Positions 1-7,903 of a stretch of 64,000 nt of DNA are shown one piece after another. Numbering within the stretch: the first letter of the stretch is position 1; the number at the start of each line of letters is the position of its first letter. Under the pieces are notes generated by a model. The model did not search any database. It saw nothing but the letters and a program-made list of their open reading frames with translations, and was not told where the DNA came from. A program made the position numbers and the translations under genes. The DNA comes from JBBDXI01 sp040902425. Lineage in GTDB: Bacteria > Planctomycetota > Phycisphaerae > Phycisphaerales > UBA1924. Location of the stretch: assembly GCA_040902425.1 (NCBI GenBank), contig JBBDXI010000028.1, positions 62,001-126,000 on the forward strand. The letters run 5' to 3'.

Positions 1-678
1 TACGACCCCGCCACGAACGCCTTCCGCCGCGTCGCCGACATGAACTGGTTCCGGGAGTACCACGCCGTCTCGGTGCTCGTCCCGGACGGCCGCGTCGTGA
101 TGACCGGCGGCACCCGGATCAAGTTCCAGGTCGGCCCCTTTAGTGCCGACATCGAGGGGTTCGTCCCGCCCTACCTGCTCCGCGGCGTCCGGCCGCAGAT
201 CAACGCGATATCAACGGCGACCCTCCGCCGCGGCGACCCGCTGAGCCTCGACATCTTCCCGGCCACGACGCTCACCAGCGTGGTGCTGATGGGGGTTCAG
301 ACGCACACCCACTGGGTCCAGGGCGGCAACGCGCGACACCTGGTGCTCCCTGTCCAGCAGACCGGCTCCAACGCGACGGCCACGCTGCCCGTGAACCCCG
401 ATGTCCTTCCCCTGGGCTTCTACATGGCCTTCGCCATGGTGGACGACATCCCATCGGTCGCCCGCATCGTGCAGGTCGTCGCCTCGCCCGCCTGCTACGC
501 CAACTGCGACCAGTCCACGACAGCGCCGGTGCTGAACGTTCAGGATTTCGGCTGCTTCCTGGCGAGGTACGCGGCCGGTGAGGCCTACGCGAACTGCGAC
601 AACTCGACCACCGCTCCGGTGCTCAACGTCCAGGACTTCGGTTGCTTCCTGACGAGGTACGCCGGGGGCTGTCCCTAG
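1..678 (+). CDS. Secreted galactose-oxidase-like protein, C-terminal part (5' end outside window)
   Basis: The frame is open from base 1, so this is the C-terminal 225 residues of a longer protein. The visible start has a Kelch/galactose-oxidase-like propeller strand (YDPATNAFRRVADMN, then VLVPDGRVVMTGG). Next comes an early-set (DUF1929-like) domain beginning near PPYLLRGVRP and containing the THTHWVQGG stretch typical of galactose oxidase and glyoxal oxidase relatives, which are extracellular copper-radical enzymes. The catalytic propeller residues lie mostly upstream and cannot be judged. The last 60 residues are two near-identical 30-residue Cys/Asn/Asp-rich repeats resembling the dockerin-like C-termini common on Phycisphaerales secreted proteins. 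The family is clear; the enzymatic activity is inferred. Confidence 0.8.
   Translation, partial: YDPATNAFRRVADMNWFREYHAVSVLVPDGRVVMTGGTRIKFQVGPFSADIEGFVPPYLLRGVRPQINAISTATLRRGDPLSLDIFPATTLTSVVLMGVQTHTHWVQGGNARHLVLPVQQTGSNATATLPVNPDVLPLGFYMAFAMVDDIPSVARIVQVVASPACYANCDQSTTAPVLNVQDFGCFLARYAAGEAYANCDNSTTAPVLNVQDFGCFLTRYAGGCP
496..675 (+). repeat. Two tandem 90-bp coding repeats (dockerin-like units)
   Basis: Bases 496-585 and 586-675 encode two 30-residue units, each with YANCD-x-STTAPVLNVQDF, then GCFL and RYA. Both have a possible EF-hand-like Asp/Asn loop. The units differ at only a few positions and end at the stop codon. Such C-terminal pairs recur on exported planctomycete proteins and probably serve in surface attachment or complex assembly; that role is inferred. 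Confidence 0.7.
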
Positions 679-852
679 CGCATGCCTCGCCTCCCGGCAT
701 CGGCGGCGCTGGGGTCGCTACGTTCAACTGCACCCTGCGGCTGTACGCAGACGACGGCCTCTGGGGCGCCCCCGGGACGCAGCGAGCAGGCCCTTGCATT
801 GAGCCCGAGGACGACGCAGGACTGTCGTCGCCTCCGCAACTCGACCGGGCGA

Positions 853-878
853 CCCTCTTGTGCTTGCTAGCAAGAGGG
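853..878. repeat. Inverted repeat in the convergent gap
   Basis: CCCTCTTG (853-860) and CAAGAGGG (871-878) form a perfect 8-bp stem around a 10-base loop that itself contains the palindrome CTTGCTAGCAAG. It lies in the 290-bp gap between the convergent galactose-oxidase-like gene and the P-type ATPase gene, where a bidirectional terminator would be expected. No T-tract follows on either strand, so a terminator role is only possible. I see nothing else in this gap. Confidence 0.35.
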
Positions 879-968
879 GGGCCCGTCATCGCTTGCTCGG
901 GCATGGGTCAGCAAGCGGCCCTCAGTACCGTACCGGAATCACGCGGCGTTCACCTGGGGAGCCGTCTT

Positions 969-3164
969 TCACGACTTGCGGAGCCGCAGCGCGTTCCCGA
1001 CGACCGACACGGAACTCAGGCTCATCGCTGCCGCGGCGAAGAGTGGCGAGAGCAGCACGCCAAACGGAGGGTACAGAATGCCGGCCGCCACGGGAACGCC
1101 CAGAGCGTTGTAGATGAGCGCGAAGACGAGATTCTGCTTCATGTTCGCGACGGTCGCGTGGGAGAGTTGGCGTGCCCGGGCGATGCCGCGGAGATCGCCC
1201 TTGACGAGGGTCACGTGCCCGCTGTTGATCGCGACATCCGTCCCGGTTCCCATAGCGATTCCGACCTGGGCCCGGGCGAGAGCTGGCGCGTCGTTGATGC
1301 CGTCGCCGGCCATCGCCACGCGCTGTCCTTTGGCTTGGAGCGAAGCGACGAGTTCGACCTTGTCCTGCGGCCGGACTTCCCCGTGCACTTCGTCGATCCC
1401 GAGCCGCTCAGCGACGGAGCGAGCGGTCGTGAGCCCGTCACCCGTCGCCATGACGATGCGGATGCCGGCGTCGTGGAGTTGCCGGATAGCGTCGGGTGTC
1501 GAGTCCTTGATGGGGTCAGCGGCCGCGACAAGCCCCGCCGCCTGGCCATCCACGGCGACGAACACGACGGAGGCGCCCTGCGCCCGGCGCTCTTCGGCGG
1601 CGGCGCGCAGCGGCGCGATGTCCACCCGCAGTTCCTCCATGAGGGGCGTGTTGCCGAGCGCGACTCGTCTGCCGTCCACGTGCCCGCGGACACCGATGCC
1701 GGAACCCGACTCGAACGCCTCTGGCTTGCTGAGTGTGAGCCCCCGCCTCCTCGCCTCCGCGACAAAGGCATCGGCGAACGGATGTTCGCTACCCTGGTCA
1801 AGGCTCGCGGCGAGACGGAGCACATCATCCTCGGAATACCCGGGAGCGGCGGCGAGGCTGTGGAACGCGGGCTTACCGACCGTGAGCGTACCTGTCTTGT
1901 CGACGATAAGGGTGTCGATGGTGCGGAGAGTCTCGATTGCTTCGGCGTCACGAAACAGGATGCCGGAAGTGGCCGCGCGCCCGGTCGCCACCATGATTGA
2001 CATGGGTGTGGCGAGCCCGAGCGCACATGGGCAAGCGATGATGAGGACCGCCACGGCGTTCAGCAAGGCGTAGGTCCAGCGCGGCTCGGGGCCAAAGAAC
2101 CCCCAGACCACGAATGCCAGGACAGCGGCTGCGAGCACAGCCAGCACGAACCAATACGACACGGCATCCGCCATCCGCTGCATCGGGGCGCGGGAGCGTT
2201 GCGCTTGCGCCACCATCTGCACAATCTGCGAGAGCACGGTCTGCGCGCCCACCTTCTCGGCCCGCATGAGGAGGCCCCCGCCGCCGTTGATGGTGGACCC
2301 GATGAGGCGGTCGCCCGCGTGCTTCTCGACCGGCACGGGCTCTCCCGTGAGCATTGATTCGTCGACGCTTGAGACGCCATCGGTGACGACGCCATCCACG
2401 GGCACCCTTTCGCCCGGCCGCACGCGCAGCACGTCACCGATGTGCACATGAGTCAGCGGAACGTCTTCCTCGCTGCCGTCAGCACTGACGCGGCGCGCGG
2501 TCTTGGGAGCAAGGCTCAGGAGCGACTTGATCGCGGCGGAAGTCCGCGAGCGAGCGCGGAGTTCGAGGACCTGTCCAAGCAGCGTGAGCGACACGATCAC
2601 CGCCGCCGCCTCGTAGTAGACGCCGATGCGGCCGTGGGCCTCGAATCCGTGGGGGAAGAGCCCGGGGACGAACGTGGCAACCAAGCTATAGAAGAAGGCC
2701 GCGCCCACGCCTGTGCCGATGAGCGTCCACATGTTGGGGCTTCGGTGGCGGAGCGACTGCGCCCAGCGCCCGAAGAACGGCCAGCCGGCCCAGAACACGA
2801 TGGGCACGGTGAGAAGCAGCTCAATCCAGGTGCGGGCCGCGACCGAGAGGCCTGGAAGGTAATGGCCCGCCATCGCAAGCACGGTGACGATGATGGTGAG
2901 CGGCAGTGTCCACCAGAAGCGGCGCGTGAAACTGACGAGCTCGGGGTCTGGCCCCTCGTCGAGGGTGGGAAGGAGTGGCTCGAGGGTCATTCCGCAGATC
3001 GGGCAGTTGCCGGGCGTCACTTGCCGGATCTGCGGGTGCATCGGACACGTGTAGAGTGTCTCACCGGGCTTGGCGGCGGTAGGTGCGTGCTGCGAGGATT
3101 CACCTCGTGAGTGTGGAGGCTCGTGTGAGGGACCCGGGGTGCGGTGCGCGTGGCCGTGGTCCAT
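969..3164 (-). CDS. Copper-type heavy-metal translocating P1B ATPase
   Basis: 731-residue inner-membrane pump that exports copper-like ions using ATP. A His-rich N-terminus (MDHGHAHR and further His) leads into a small metal-binding domain with TCPMHP and CPICGM (about residues 39-60). Then come the membrane helices, the SMLTGEPVPV actuator loop, the CPC metal site (about 378-380, in IIACPCALG), the phosphorylation loop DKTGTLT (Asp about 422), the EHPFADA nucleotide-domain motif and GDGINDAPALA. There is no N-terminal HMA domain; a separate HMA protein is encoded upstream (4282-4596). The ATG at 3164 is chosen because GAGAGAGGG precedes it; in-frame starts further out would run into the Usp remnant. 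Last gene of a five-gene minus-strand operon. Cu(I) is the likeliest substrate. Confidence 0.93.
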   Translation of the reverse strand: MDHGHAHRTPGPSHEPPHSRGESSQHAPTAAKPGETLYTCPMHPQIRQVTPGNCPICGMTLEPLLPTLDEGPDPELVSFTRRFWWTLPLTIIVTVLAMAGHYLPGLSVAARTWIELLLTVPIVFWAGWPFFGRWAQSLRHRSPNMWTLIGTGVGAAFFYSLVATFVPGLFPHGFEAHGRIGVYYEAAAVIVSLTLLGQVLELRARSRTSAAIKSLLSLAPKTARRVSADGSEEDVPLTHVHIGDVLRVRPGERVPVDGVVTDGVSSVDESMLTGEPVPVEKHAGDRLIGSTINGGGGLLMRAEKVGAQTVLSQIVQMVAQAQRSRAPMQRMADAVSYWFVLAVLAAAVLAFVVWGFFGPEPRWTYALLNAVAVLIIACPCALGLATPMSIMVATGRAATSGILFRDAEAIETLRTIDTLIVDKTGTLTVGKPAFHSLAAAPGYSEDDVLRLAASLDQGSEHPFADAFVAEARRRGLTLSKPEAFESGSGIGVRGHVDGRRVALGNTPLMEELRVDIAPLRAAAEERRAQGASVVFVAVDGQAAGLVAAADPIKDSTPDAIRQLHDAGIRIVMATGDGLTTARSVAERLGIDEVHGEVRPQDKVELVASLQAKGQRVAMAGDGINDAPALARAQVGIAMGTGTDVAINSGHVTLVKGDLRGIARARQLSHATVANMKQNLVFALIYNALGVPVAAGILYPPFGVLLSPLFAAAAMSLSSVSVVGNALRLRKS

Positions 3165-3205
3165 GGAGCCCTCTCTCATATCAGCGGCTTGGCGTGCCCG
3201 CCGAG

Positions 3206-3328
3206 CTACCCGACGACGTGCAGGGCGCCCAGCGATGCGCGGTTCCGCACCGCGATACGGGCGGCCGCCGCGAAGGCGCGCGCGGAGGCCTCGGAGAAGT
3301 CCACCGCGACGAGCCAGAGGTTGTCCAT
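3206..3328 (-). pseudogene. Truncated universal stress protein (UspA family), N-terminal 40 residues only
   Basis: The frame reads MDNLWLVAVDFSEASARAFA, continues through an alanine-rich helix, and ends in GALHVVG followed by TAG. This is the first beta-alpha-beta unit of a UspA-fold protein (family pattern: VAVDFS-x-AS, then a second strand ending LHVV). Family members are about 140 residues, so roughly 100 residues including the ATP-binding loop are missing. AGGGG lies seven bases before the ATG at 3328. An in-frame ATG at 3358 overlaps the TGA of the preceding gene (ATGA). Only 41 bp separate its stop from the ATPase start. Probably a deletion remnant, or possibly a translated small leader that keeps the operon coupled. 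Confidence 0.7.
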
Positions 3329-3354
3329 GGGTCGCCCCTGGTTGCAAGACTTGA

Positions 3355-3837
3355 TCATGACCGATGCCCCGGGCGCGTGCCCCGGCTCACGGCCGTCCGC
3401 CGCGCTGCGCGGGCCGGGCTCCCGGTTCCTGGTACACGCCAGACGCGCCGCTGCGCGCCGTCGTACAGGGTCAGCGTGGGCGCTCCCACGCTGCTCACGC
3501 CGAGGAACAATCGTTGGAGGCCGGCGGCGTCCGCCAGCCCGATGCGCGCCCCGCCGGGGGGCACGCCCAGGAAGAGCCGGGTTCGTCCCACACCGTCAGA
3601 GAAGCAGAGCGACGGGCCGTTCCGCGAGAGGGAGATGACGAGCGCCGCGGCGCCGGTCGGGTCGAACATCGACAACGCGGCCCCGGATGTGCTGGCCTCT
3701 AACACCGCCCGCACACGGCCGGTCCGATCGAGCAGACGGATCGATCCGGTCTCGATGGCGGGCGCCGCCGCCCGGGGGCGTCGGCGCGCGCCGTCTTTCG
3801 ACCGGTCTTTCCGGGATGCACCGGGCCTGCTCCTCAT
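3355..3837 (-). CDS. Small protein of about five beta-type repeats, function unknown
   Basis: 160 residues, not assigned to a named family. After a basic N-terminus (MRSRPGASRKDRSKDGARRR) the protein is made of about five units of 22-23 residues with the loose pattern L-x3-D-x2-G-x2-R-x2-L, for example RLLDRTGRVRAVL, CFSDGVGRTRLFL and GLADAAGLQRLFL. This suggests a repeated beta-strand/turn fold. No signal peptide or membrane segment is visible. The ATG at 3837 overlaps the TGA of the CBS gene (ATGA), so translation is probably coupled. The operon links it to metal handling, but the sequence gives no catalytic clue. Confidence 0.7.
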   Translation of the reverse strand: MRSRPGASRKDRSKDGARRRPRAAAPAIETGSIRLLDRTGRVRAVLEASTSGAALSMFDPTGAAALVISLSRNGPSLCFSDGVGRTRLFLGVPPGGARIGLADAAGLQRLFLGVSSVGAPTLTLYDGAQRRVWRVPGTGSPARAARRTAVSRGTRPGHRS

Positions 3838-4328
3838 TGGCGCCTCGCTTCGGCGGGGAGCGCCCCGGAGCCGATCGCCTCCAGCAGGTCGAGCGTCGTG
3901 ACGATGCCGATCGGGAACCGGTCTCCGTCCACGACGACGAGCCGGTGGATCCTGCGCTCGCACATCAGGCGGGCCGCCGACGACGCCGGCGACTCGGGGG
4001 GCACGGTGACGGGGTCCGCGGTCATGAAGTCCTCAACGCAGACCAGGGGCTCGCGGATGACCTCCTCGTCGTTCTCATCGCCCTGTTCGCGGAGGACCTC
4101 GAAGAGATAGGCCGGGGGCAGCTCGTCGGTGCCCTCGGAGCAGCGGCGGATCAGGTCGGTCTTGGAGACCACCCCGACCACGCGGCCCTCCTGGTCCACC
4201 ACCGGGGCGCCCGAGATCTCGTTGTTCTCCAGGGTGCGGGCCAGCTCGCGGATGGTTGTGGAGGGCGAGACGCAGACCGGGTCAACGGTCATGACGTCGC
4301 GGATCCGGAGTTCTCGGCTGATGTTCAT
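3834..4328 (-). CDS. CBS-pair domain protein
   Basis: 164 residues, almost entirely two CBS motifs. The first starts RIRDVMTVDPVCV and runs through GAPVVDQEGRVVGVVSKTDL. The second starts VEDFMTADPVTV and runs through HRLVVVDGDRFPIGIVTTLDL. Stand-alone CBS pairs form dimers that bind adenine nucleotides and act as energy or redox sensors. No DNA-binding or enzymatic domain is attached. Its start lies inside the 3' end of the HMA gene (47-bp overlap) and its stop overlaps the next start, so it is in one operon with the copper pump. Family is certain; ligand and target are unknown. Confidence 0.9.
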   Translation of the reverse strand: MNISRELRIRDVMTVDPVCVSPSTTIRELARTLENNEISGAPVVDQEGRVVGVVSKTDLIRRCSEGTDELPPAYLFEVLREQGDENDEEVIREPLVCVEDFMTADPVTVPPESPASSAARLMCERRIHRLVVVDGDRFPIGIVTTLDLLEAIGSGALPAEARRQ

Positions 4329-4596
4329 GGTTGGTCTCCCGTGCGTGACGGACCGGTCCGGCCGTGGGGGCGGAGCCTTTGATCGAGGCGCTGTAGCCGG
4401 CGGCGGCCACGGCTTCGATGAGGGCGGCGGGCGTGCAGGGAAAGCGGTACGAAACCCGGGCCTGGCCCCGCATCAGATTGACCTCGGCGTCCGTGACGCC
4501 GGCCTGGTGGGCGAGCACCTCGGCCAGGCATTCGCGGCACCTGTTGCCGCGCATGCCGAGGATCAGGAGAACAGTTCGGGCCGTGCGGTCGTTCAC
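4282..4596 (-). CDS. Heavy-metal-associated (HMA) domain protein, copper-chaperone-like
   Basis: 104 residues. Residues about 8-72 have the HMA ferredoxin-like pattern: a strand (TVLLILGM), the metal site C20-R-E-C23, a helix, a strand (DAEVNLMRGQARVSY), a second helix (TPAALIEAVAAAGYSA). The metal loop is GMRGNRCRECL, one residue longer than the usual GMTCxxC, so the site is slightly atypical. A soluble chaperone delivering Cu(I) to the ATPase of the same operon, which lacks its own HMA domain, is the natural reading. The last 20 residues are encoded in DNA that also encodes the start of the CBS protein. First gene of the operon. The ribosome site before ATG 4596 is weak. Confidence 0.8.
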   Translation of the reverse strand: MNDRTARTVLLILGMRGNRCRECLAEVLAHQAGVTDAEVNLMRGQARVSYRFPCTPAALIEAVAAAGYSASIKGSAPTAGPVRHARETNHEHQPRTPDPRRHDR

Positions 4597-4808
4597 GTCG
4601 CAGATTCCCGTGCTCAGGCCCGGCGGCCGAAGGTGGCCGTCCGTGGGATCGGGGGTCCTCCTGCGGGTGCACGCTTCCTGTGGCCCGCTTGCGAAGATGA
4701 TCGCCCTGGCTGTCGGGATGCTCTACGCGGAAACTTCCCCCATCCGCGGGGCGGGGAGGGGGGGCCTGGTGCACGCCCGGAGCGGCTCCCGGTCACTACC
4801 ATGGTTCG
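4597..4808. other. Divergent intergenic region between metal operon and sensor kinase
   Basis: 212 bp separating the leftward HMA gene and the rightward histidine kinase gene. It must carry the promoters of both units, but I see no convincing -35/-10 pair and no clear CueR- or CsoR-type operator by eye. No coding sequence is apparent. Confidence 0.4.
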
Positions 4809-6938
4809 GTGCCATCCCCGCACGCCCCGCATTCAGAGCCGGTTTCTGCCCCCGCTGGCGGCCGGCAATCAGCGGATGCCGCGCGGATCGCGGCGGCGCG
4901 TGACCGGGCGGTGCTGGCGGCGGCGCTGGACCCGATGATCACCATCGACGCGATGGGGACCATCCAGGCGGCGAGCAACTCGGTGTTCCGGGTGTTCGGG
5001 TACGCGCCGGAAGAACTCGCGGGCAAGAATATCAACGTGCTCATGCCGGAGCCGCACCACTCCGCGCACGACGGGTACCTGTCGAACTACCGGCGGACGG
5101 GGCAGACGAACATCCTGGGTCGGACGCGGGAGTTTGAAGCGGTCCGGCGGAACGGGGAGCGCTTCCCCATCGAGCTCTCGGTGTCGCGTGTGGAGGTGCC
5201 GGCCGGCGGGCTGCCGCTGTTCGTGGGGATCATCCGCGACGTGACGGAGCGGATGCGGCTGGAGCGGGAGCTTCGGCTGCTCAAGGACCTGGCCCTGTCC
5301 ATCACCGGGGCGAGGGATGTCTCGGAGGCGCTGACCAAGACGCTGGAACTCATTGGCCTGGCGACGGCGTGGGACTACGGCGAGGTGTGGGAGCCGACCA
5401 CTGAAGGGCGCGAGCTGACCGGGTGCGCCTCGTGGTTGCGTCCGGGCAGCGGGCTGGAGGCGTTCGCGGGGACAATGGAGCGTGTGCGCTTCACAGCGGG
5501 CGACGGACTTGCGGGGCGGGCGTGGGAGAGCGGGCGGTCGGTGTGGATAGGCGACCTCGGCGCGGTCGGAGAGCCGGAGTTCTCACGGGCGGACGCGGCG
5601 AGGCGCGCCGGGCTGCGGGCCGCCGCGGCCGTACCGATCACAAGCGAGGAGCGGGTAACGGCGGTGCTGCTGTTCTTCGTGCGGGCGACGCGGAGCGAGG
5701 ACCTGCACCTGCTGGAGCTGGTGCGGGCGGCGGTGGCGCCGCTTGGCACCCTGATCCAGCGGAAACGTGCGGAGGGCGAGCTCGAGGAGTACCGGCGGCG
5801 GCTCGAGGAGCGGGTGGAGGAACGGACGCGGGCGTTGCAGGAGAGCCAGGATCGGCTCCGGGTGGCGGATCGGCTGGCGTCGATCGGAACCCTGGCGGCC
5901 GGGCTCGGGCACGACATGAACAACGTGCTGCTGCCCGTGCGGGCGCACCTGAACGCGCTGCGTGCGGCGCCGGAGGGGAAGAGGAGGGGTACCGGCGGCA
6001 AGCCGGGGGGAACAGACGTTCGCCGGCACATCGAGCAGATCGGGAAGGGCGTGGCGTATCTGCAGCAACTGGCGGACGGGCTGCACTTCCTGGCGCTGGA
6101 CCCGGAGACCGACGCGGACTCGCGCGGCGGGGGCGAGAGCACCGAGCTTCGGGGCTGGTGGGGGCAGACGGGGGTGCTGATTTCCAAGTCGGTTCCGAAG
6201 CATGTGCAGGTGCGGGCATCCATCCCGACCGGGCTGCCGACCGTGCGGGTGGCGGCGCACCGGCTGACCCAGGCCGTGCTGAACCTCGTGGTGAACGCGG
6301 GGGAGGCGATCCCCTCGCCCGCGGAACGGGTGCGGCGACAGGGGATCGTGCGCGTATGGGCCGAACGCGGGGCCGACGGCACGGTGCGGCTCGGCGTGAC
6401 CGACAACGGTCGCGGGATGAGCGACGAGGTGAAGCGCCGGGCGTTCGAGATGTTCTTTACGACGAAGGTGCGCGGGCTGGGGACGGGGCTGGGGCTGTCG
6501 CTGGTGCACAAGGTCGCCTACAGCGCGGGGGGCTCGATCGAGGTGGAATCGAAGGTGGGGCAAGGGACGACGATCGTGCTGACACTGCCGGTGGGACCGG
6601 CCGCGGGCACAGCGACCTCGGGAGCGGCGCCGACGGCGGCGGTGACGCTCCGCGACGGTCGGGCGGCGGCCATGGTGCGCCAGGTGCTCGAGGCCGGGGG
6701 GGCGCGGCTGGAGGAGGACCCGGCGCGTGCGGATGTGTGGGTGGTCGCTCCAGTGGAAGCCGACCCGCGGGCCGCCCGGGAGTGGCGGAAGCGGCGCCCG
6801 GGGGCGCGGCTGGTGCTTCTGGGCAGGCCGGCGGAAGGCGCGGAGGCGTCTTGGCGCGATCTGGATCCGGTTATCATCGAGAATCCTGACGATTTCCCGT
6901 CGGTGCGGGCCGCCCTGGGGCTCGCGCTGTCGTCCTAG
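4809..6938 (+). CDS. FixL-like PAS-GAF sensor histidine kinase with degenerate receiver-like tail
   Basis: 709 residues, no obvious transmembrane segment. PAS (about 36-150) contains NVLMPEPHHSAHDGYL; the His in AHDGY (residue 87) aligns with the proximal haem-binding His of FixL in the corresponding RHDxY stretch, so oxygen or NO sensing through haem is plausible but unproven. GAF (about 160-315) and a coiled coil follow. The H-box is GTLAAGLGHDMNN (His 368), then N-box NLVVNAGEAI, G1 DNGRGM, F-box FEMFFTTK and G2 GLGTGLGLSLV. The last 100 residues look like a receiver fold without a clear phospho-acceptor. The GTG at 4809 is the upstream-most start and lacks a strong ribosome site. Partner: the regulator 17 bp downstream. 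Position before the nos genes suggests it controls them. Confidence 0.87.
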   Translation: MPSPHAPHSEPVSAPAGGRQSADAARIAAARDRAVLAAALDPMITIDAMGTIQAASNSVFRVFGYAPEELAGKNINVLMPEPHHSAHDGYLSNYRRTGQTNILGRTREFEAVRRNGERFPIELSVSRVEVPAGGLPLFVGIIRDVTERMRLERELRLLKDLALSITGARDVSEALTKTLELIGLATAWDYGEVWEPTTEGRELTGCASWLRPGSGLEAFAGTMERVRFTAGDGLAGRAWESGRSVWIGDLGAVGEPEFSRADAARRAGLRAAAAVPITSEERVTAVLLFFVRATRSEDLHLLELVRAAVAPLGTLIQRKRAEGELEEYRRRLEERVEERTRALQESQDRLRVADRLASIGTLAAGLGHDMNNVLLPVRAHLNALRAAPEGKRRGTGGKPGGTDVRRHIEQIGKGVAYLQQLADGLHFLALDPETDADSRGGGESTELRGWWGQTGVLISKSVPKHVQVRASIPTGLPTVRVAAHRLTQAVLNLVVNAGEAIPSPAERVRRQGIVRVWAERGADGTVRLGVTDNGRGMSDEVKRRAFEMFFTTKVRGLGTGLGLSLVHKVAYSAGGSIEVESKVGQGTTIVLTLPVGPAAGTATSGAAPTAAVTLRDGRAAAMVRQVLEAGGARLEEDPARADVWVVAPVEADPRAAREWRKRRPGARLVLLGRPAEGAEASWRDLDPVIIENPDDFPSVRAALGLALSS

Positions 6939-6955
6939 ACACGGAGGCGCTCACC

Positions 6956-7708
6956 ATGTCGAAACCGACTGCAAAGGCGTCCGCACCGGCCCGTGCCGTC
7001 AAGGCATCGGCAGCCGCGGGCCCCGGATCGGGCTCGGCGTCAGCGCCGGGAGTGCGGGTGCTGTGCGTGGATGACCACGCGGTGCTGGTGGAGGGCCTGA
7101 AGGCGCAGTTCTCGATCGACGGGCGGATCGCGGTGGTGGGACGCCTGGGCTCGGCGGAGAAGCTGCTGGAGGAGGTTGCGCGGCTGCGCCCGGACGTGGT
7201 GCTGCTCGACATCGAGATGCCGGGGCCGGACGCCTTCGAGATGGCGGACCGCCTGCGGCACATGCACGCAGGCGTGCGGGTGATCTTCCTGAGCGCGCAC
7301 ATCCGCGACGGGTACATCTCCTCCGCGTACCGGTGCGGGGCGTGGGGGTATTTCGCGAAGTCGGACGACCTGACAGCGATCTGCGCGGGCGTGATGGAGG
7401 TGGCGCAGAGCCGCGAAGGGACGTTCGTGCTGGGCCCGAAGGTCCGGCAGCGGTGCCGGCCGGCGCCGGCGGGCGGCGGCACGCGGACGGCGGCGCCGGC
7501 GACGCCCCTGGACTCGCTGACAGCGCGGGAGATCGAGGTGCTTCGGCTGATCGGCAAAGGGCTGTCGCGGACGGAGATCGCGGAACAGCTCTCGCGGAGC
7601 GCCAAGACGATCGACGGGCACCAGGAACGGATCATGAAGAAGCTGCGGCTGGAGAGCCGCGCTGAGCTGATGCGCTTCGCGATCCGCGAGGGGCTTGCCG
7701 AGGCTTAG
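6956..7708 (+). CDS. NarL/FixJ-type response regulator
   Basis: 250 residues. An Ala/Ser-rich N-terminal extension (1-32) precedes a receiver domain with acidic pair D39/D40, phospho-acceptor D85 (VVLLDIEMPG) and the conserved Lys in FAKSDD. A linker leads to a LuxR-type helix-turn-helix (about 183-245: LTAREIEVLRLIGKGLS, then SAKTIDGHQERIMKKL). The ATG has GGAGG upstream at good spacing. It follows the PAS histidine kinase by 17 bp, forming a two-component pair. Phosphorylation would activate DNA binding; the downstream nitrous oxide genes are the obvious candidate targets, by position only. Confidence 0.92.
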   Translation: MSKPTAKASAPARAVKASAAAGPGSGSASAPGVRVLCVDDHAVLVEGLKAQFSIDGRIAVVGRLGSAEKLLEEVARLRPDVVLLDIEMPGPDAFEMADRLRHMHAGVRVIFLSAHIRDGYISSAYRCGAWGYFAKSDDLTAICAGVMEVAQSREGTFVLGPKVRQRCRPAPAGGGTRTAAPATPLDSLTAREIEVLRLIGKGLSRTEIAEQLSRSAKTIDGHQERIMKKLRLESRAELMRFAIREGLAEA

Positions 7709-7903
7709 CCAGCGCTTCCGTGGGGGATGGATGCCTCGTGCCGCCGATCTGATTCGCGCGGGCTCGACCCGTCCAGAACAGGGAAATCTTCCCGATGAAC
7801 CCGGGGCATGCCCGGGCAAGACTCGTCCGATGGCTCTACGGACGGACCGCCTCCCTGCTGTCCTGTAACGGGGAAGCCCGCCCGGAGCCTCGGAGAGCAC
7901 TCG

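Noticed and set aside
642..2000. 452-residue plus-strand frame opposite the P-type ATPase
   Set aside because: It begins in the galactose-oxidase-like gene and crosses the convergent gap; no domain is seen, while the minus strand has all P-type ATPase motifs.
7800..7816. CCCGGGGCATGCCCGGG palindrome upstream of the cytochrome c gene as a regulator site
   Set aside because: Only GGGCATGCCC is a true palindrome and such GC-rich palindromes are frequent here by chance; it does not match an FNR or NNR half-site.
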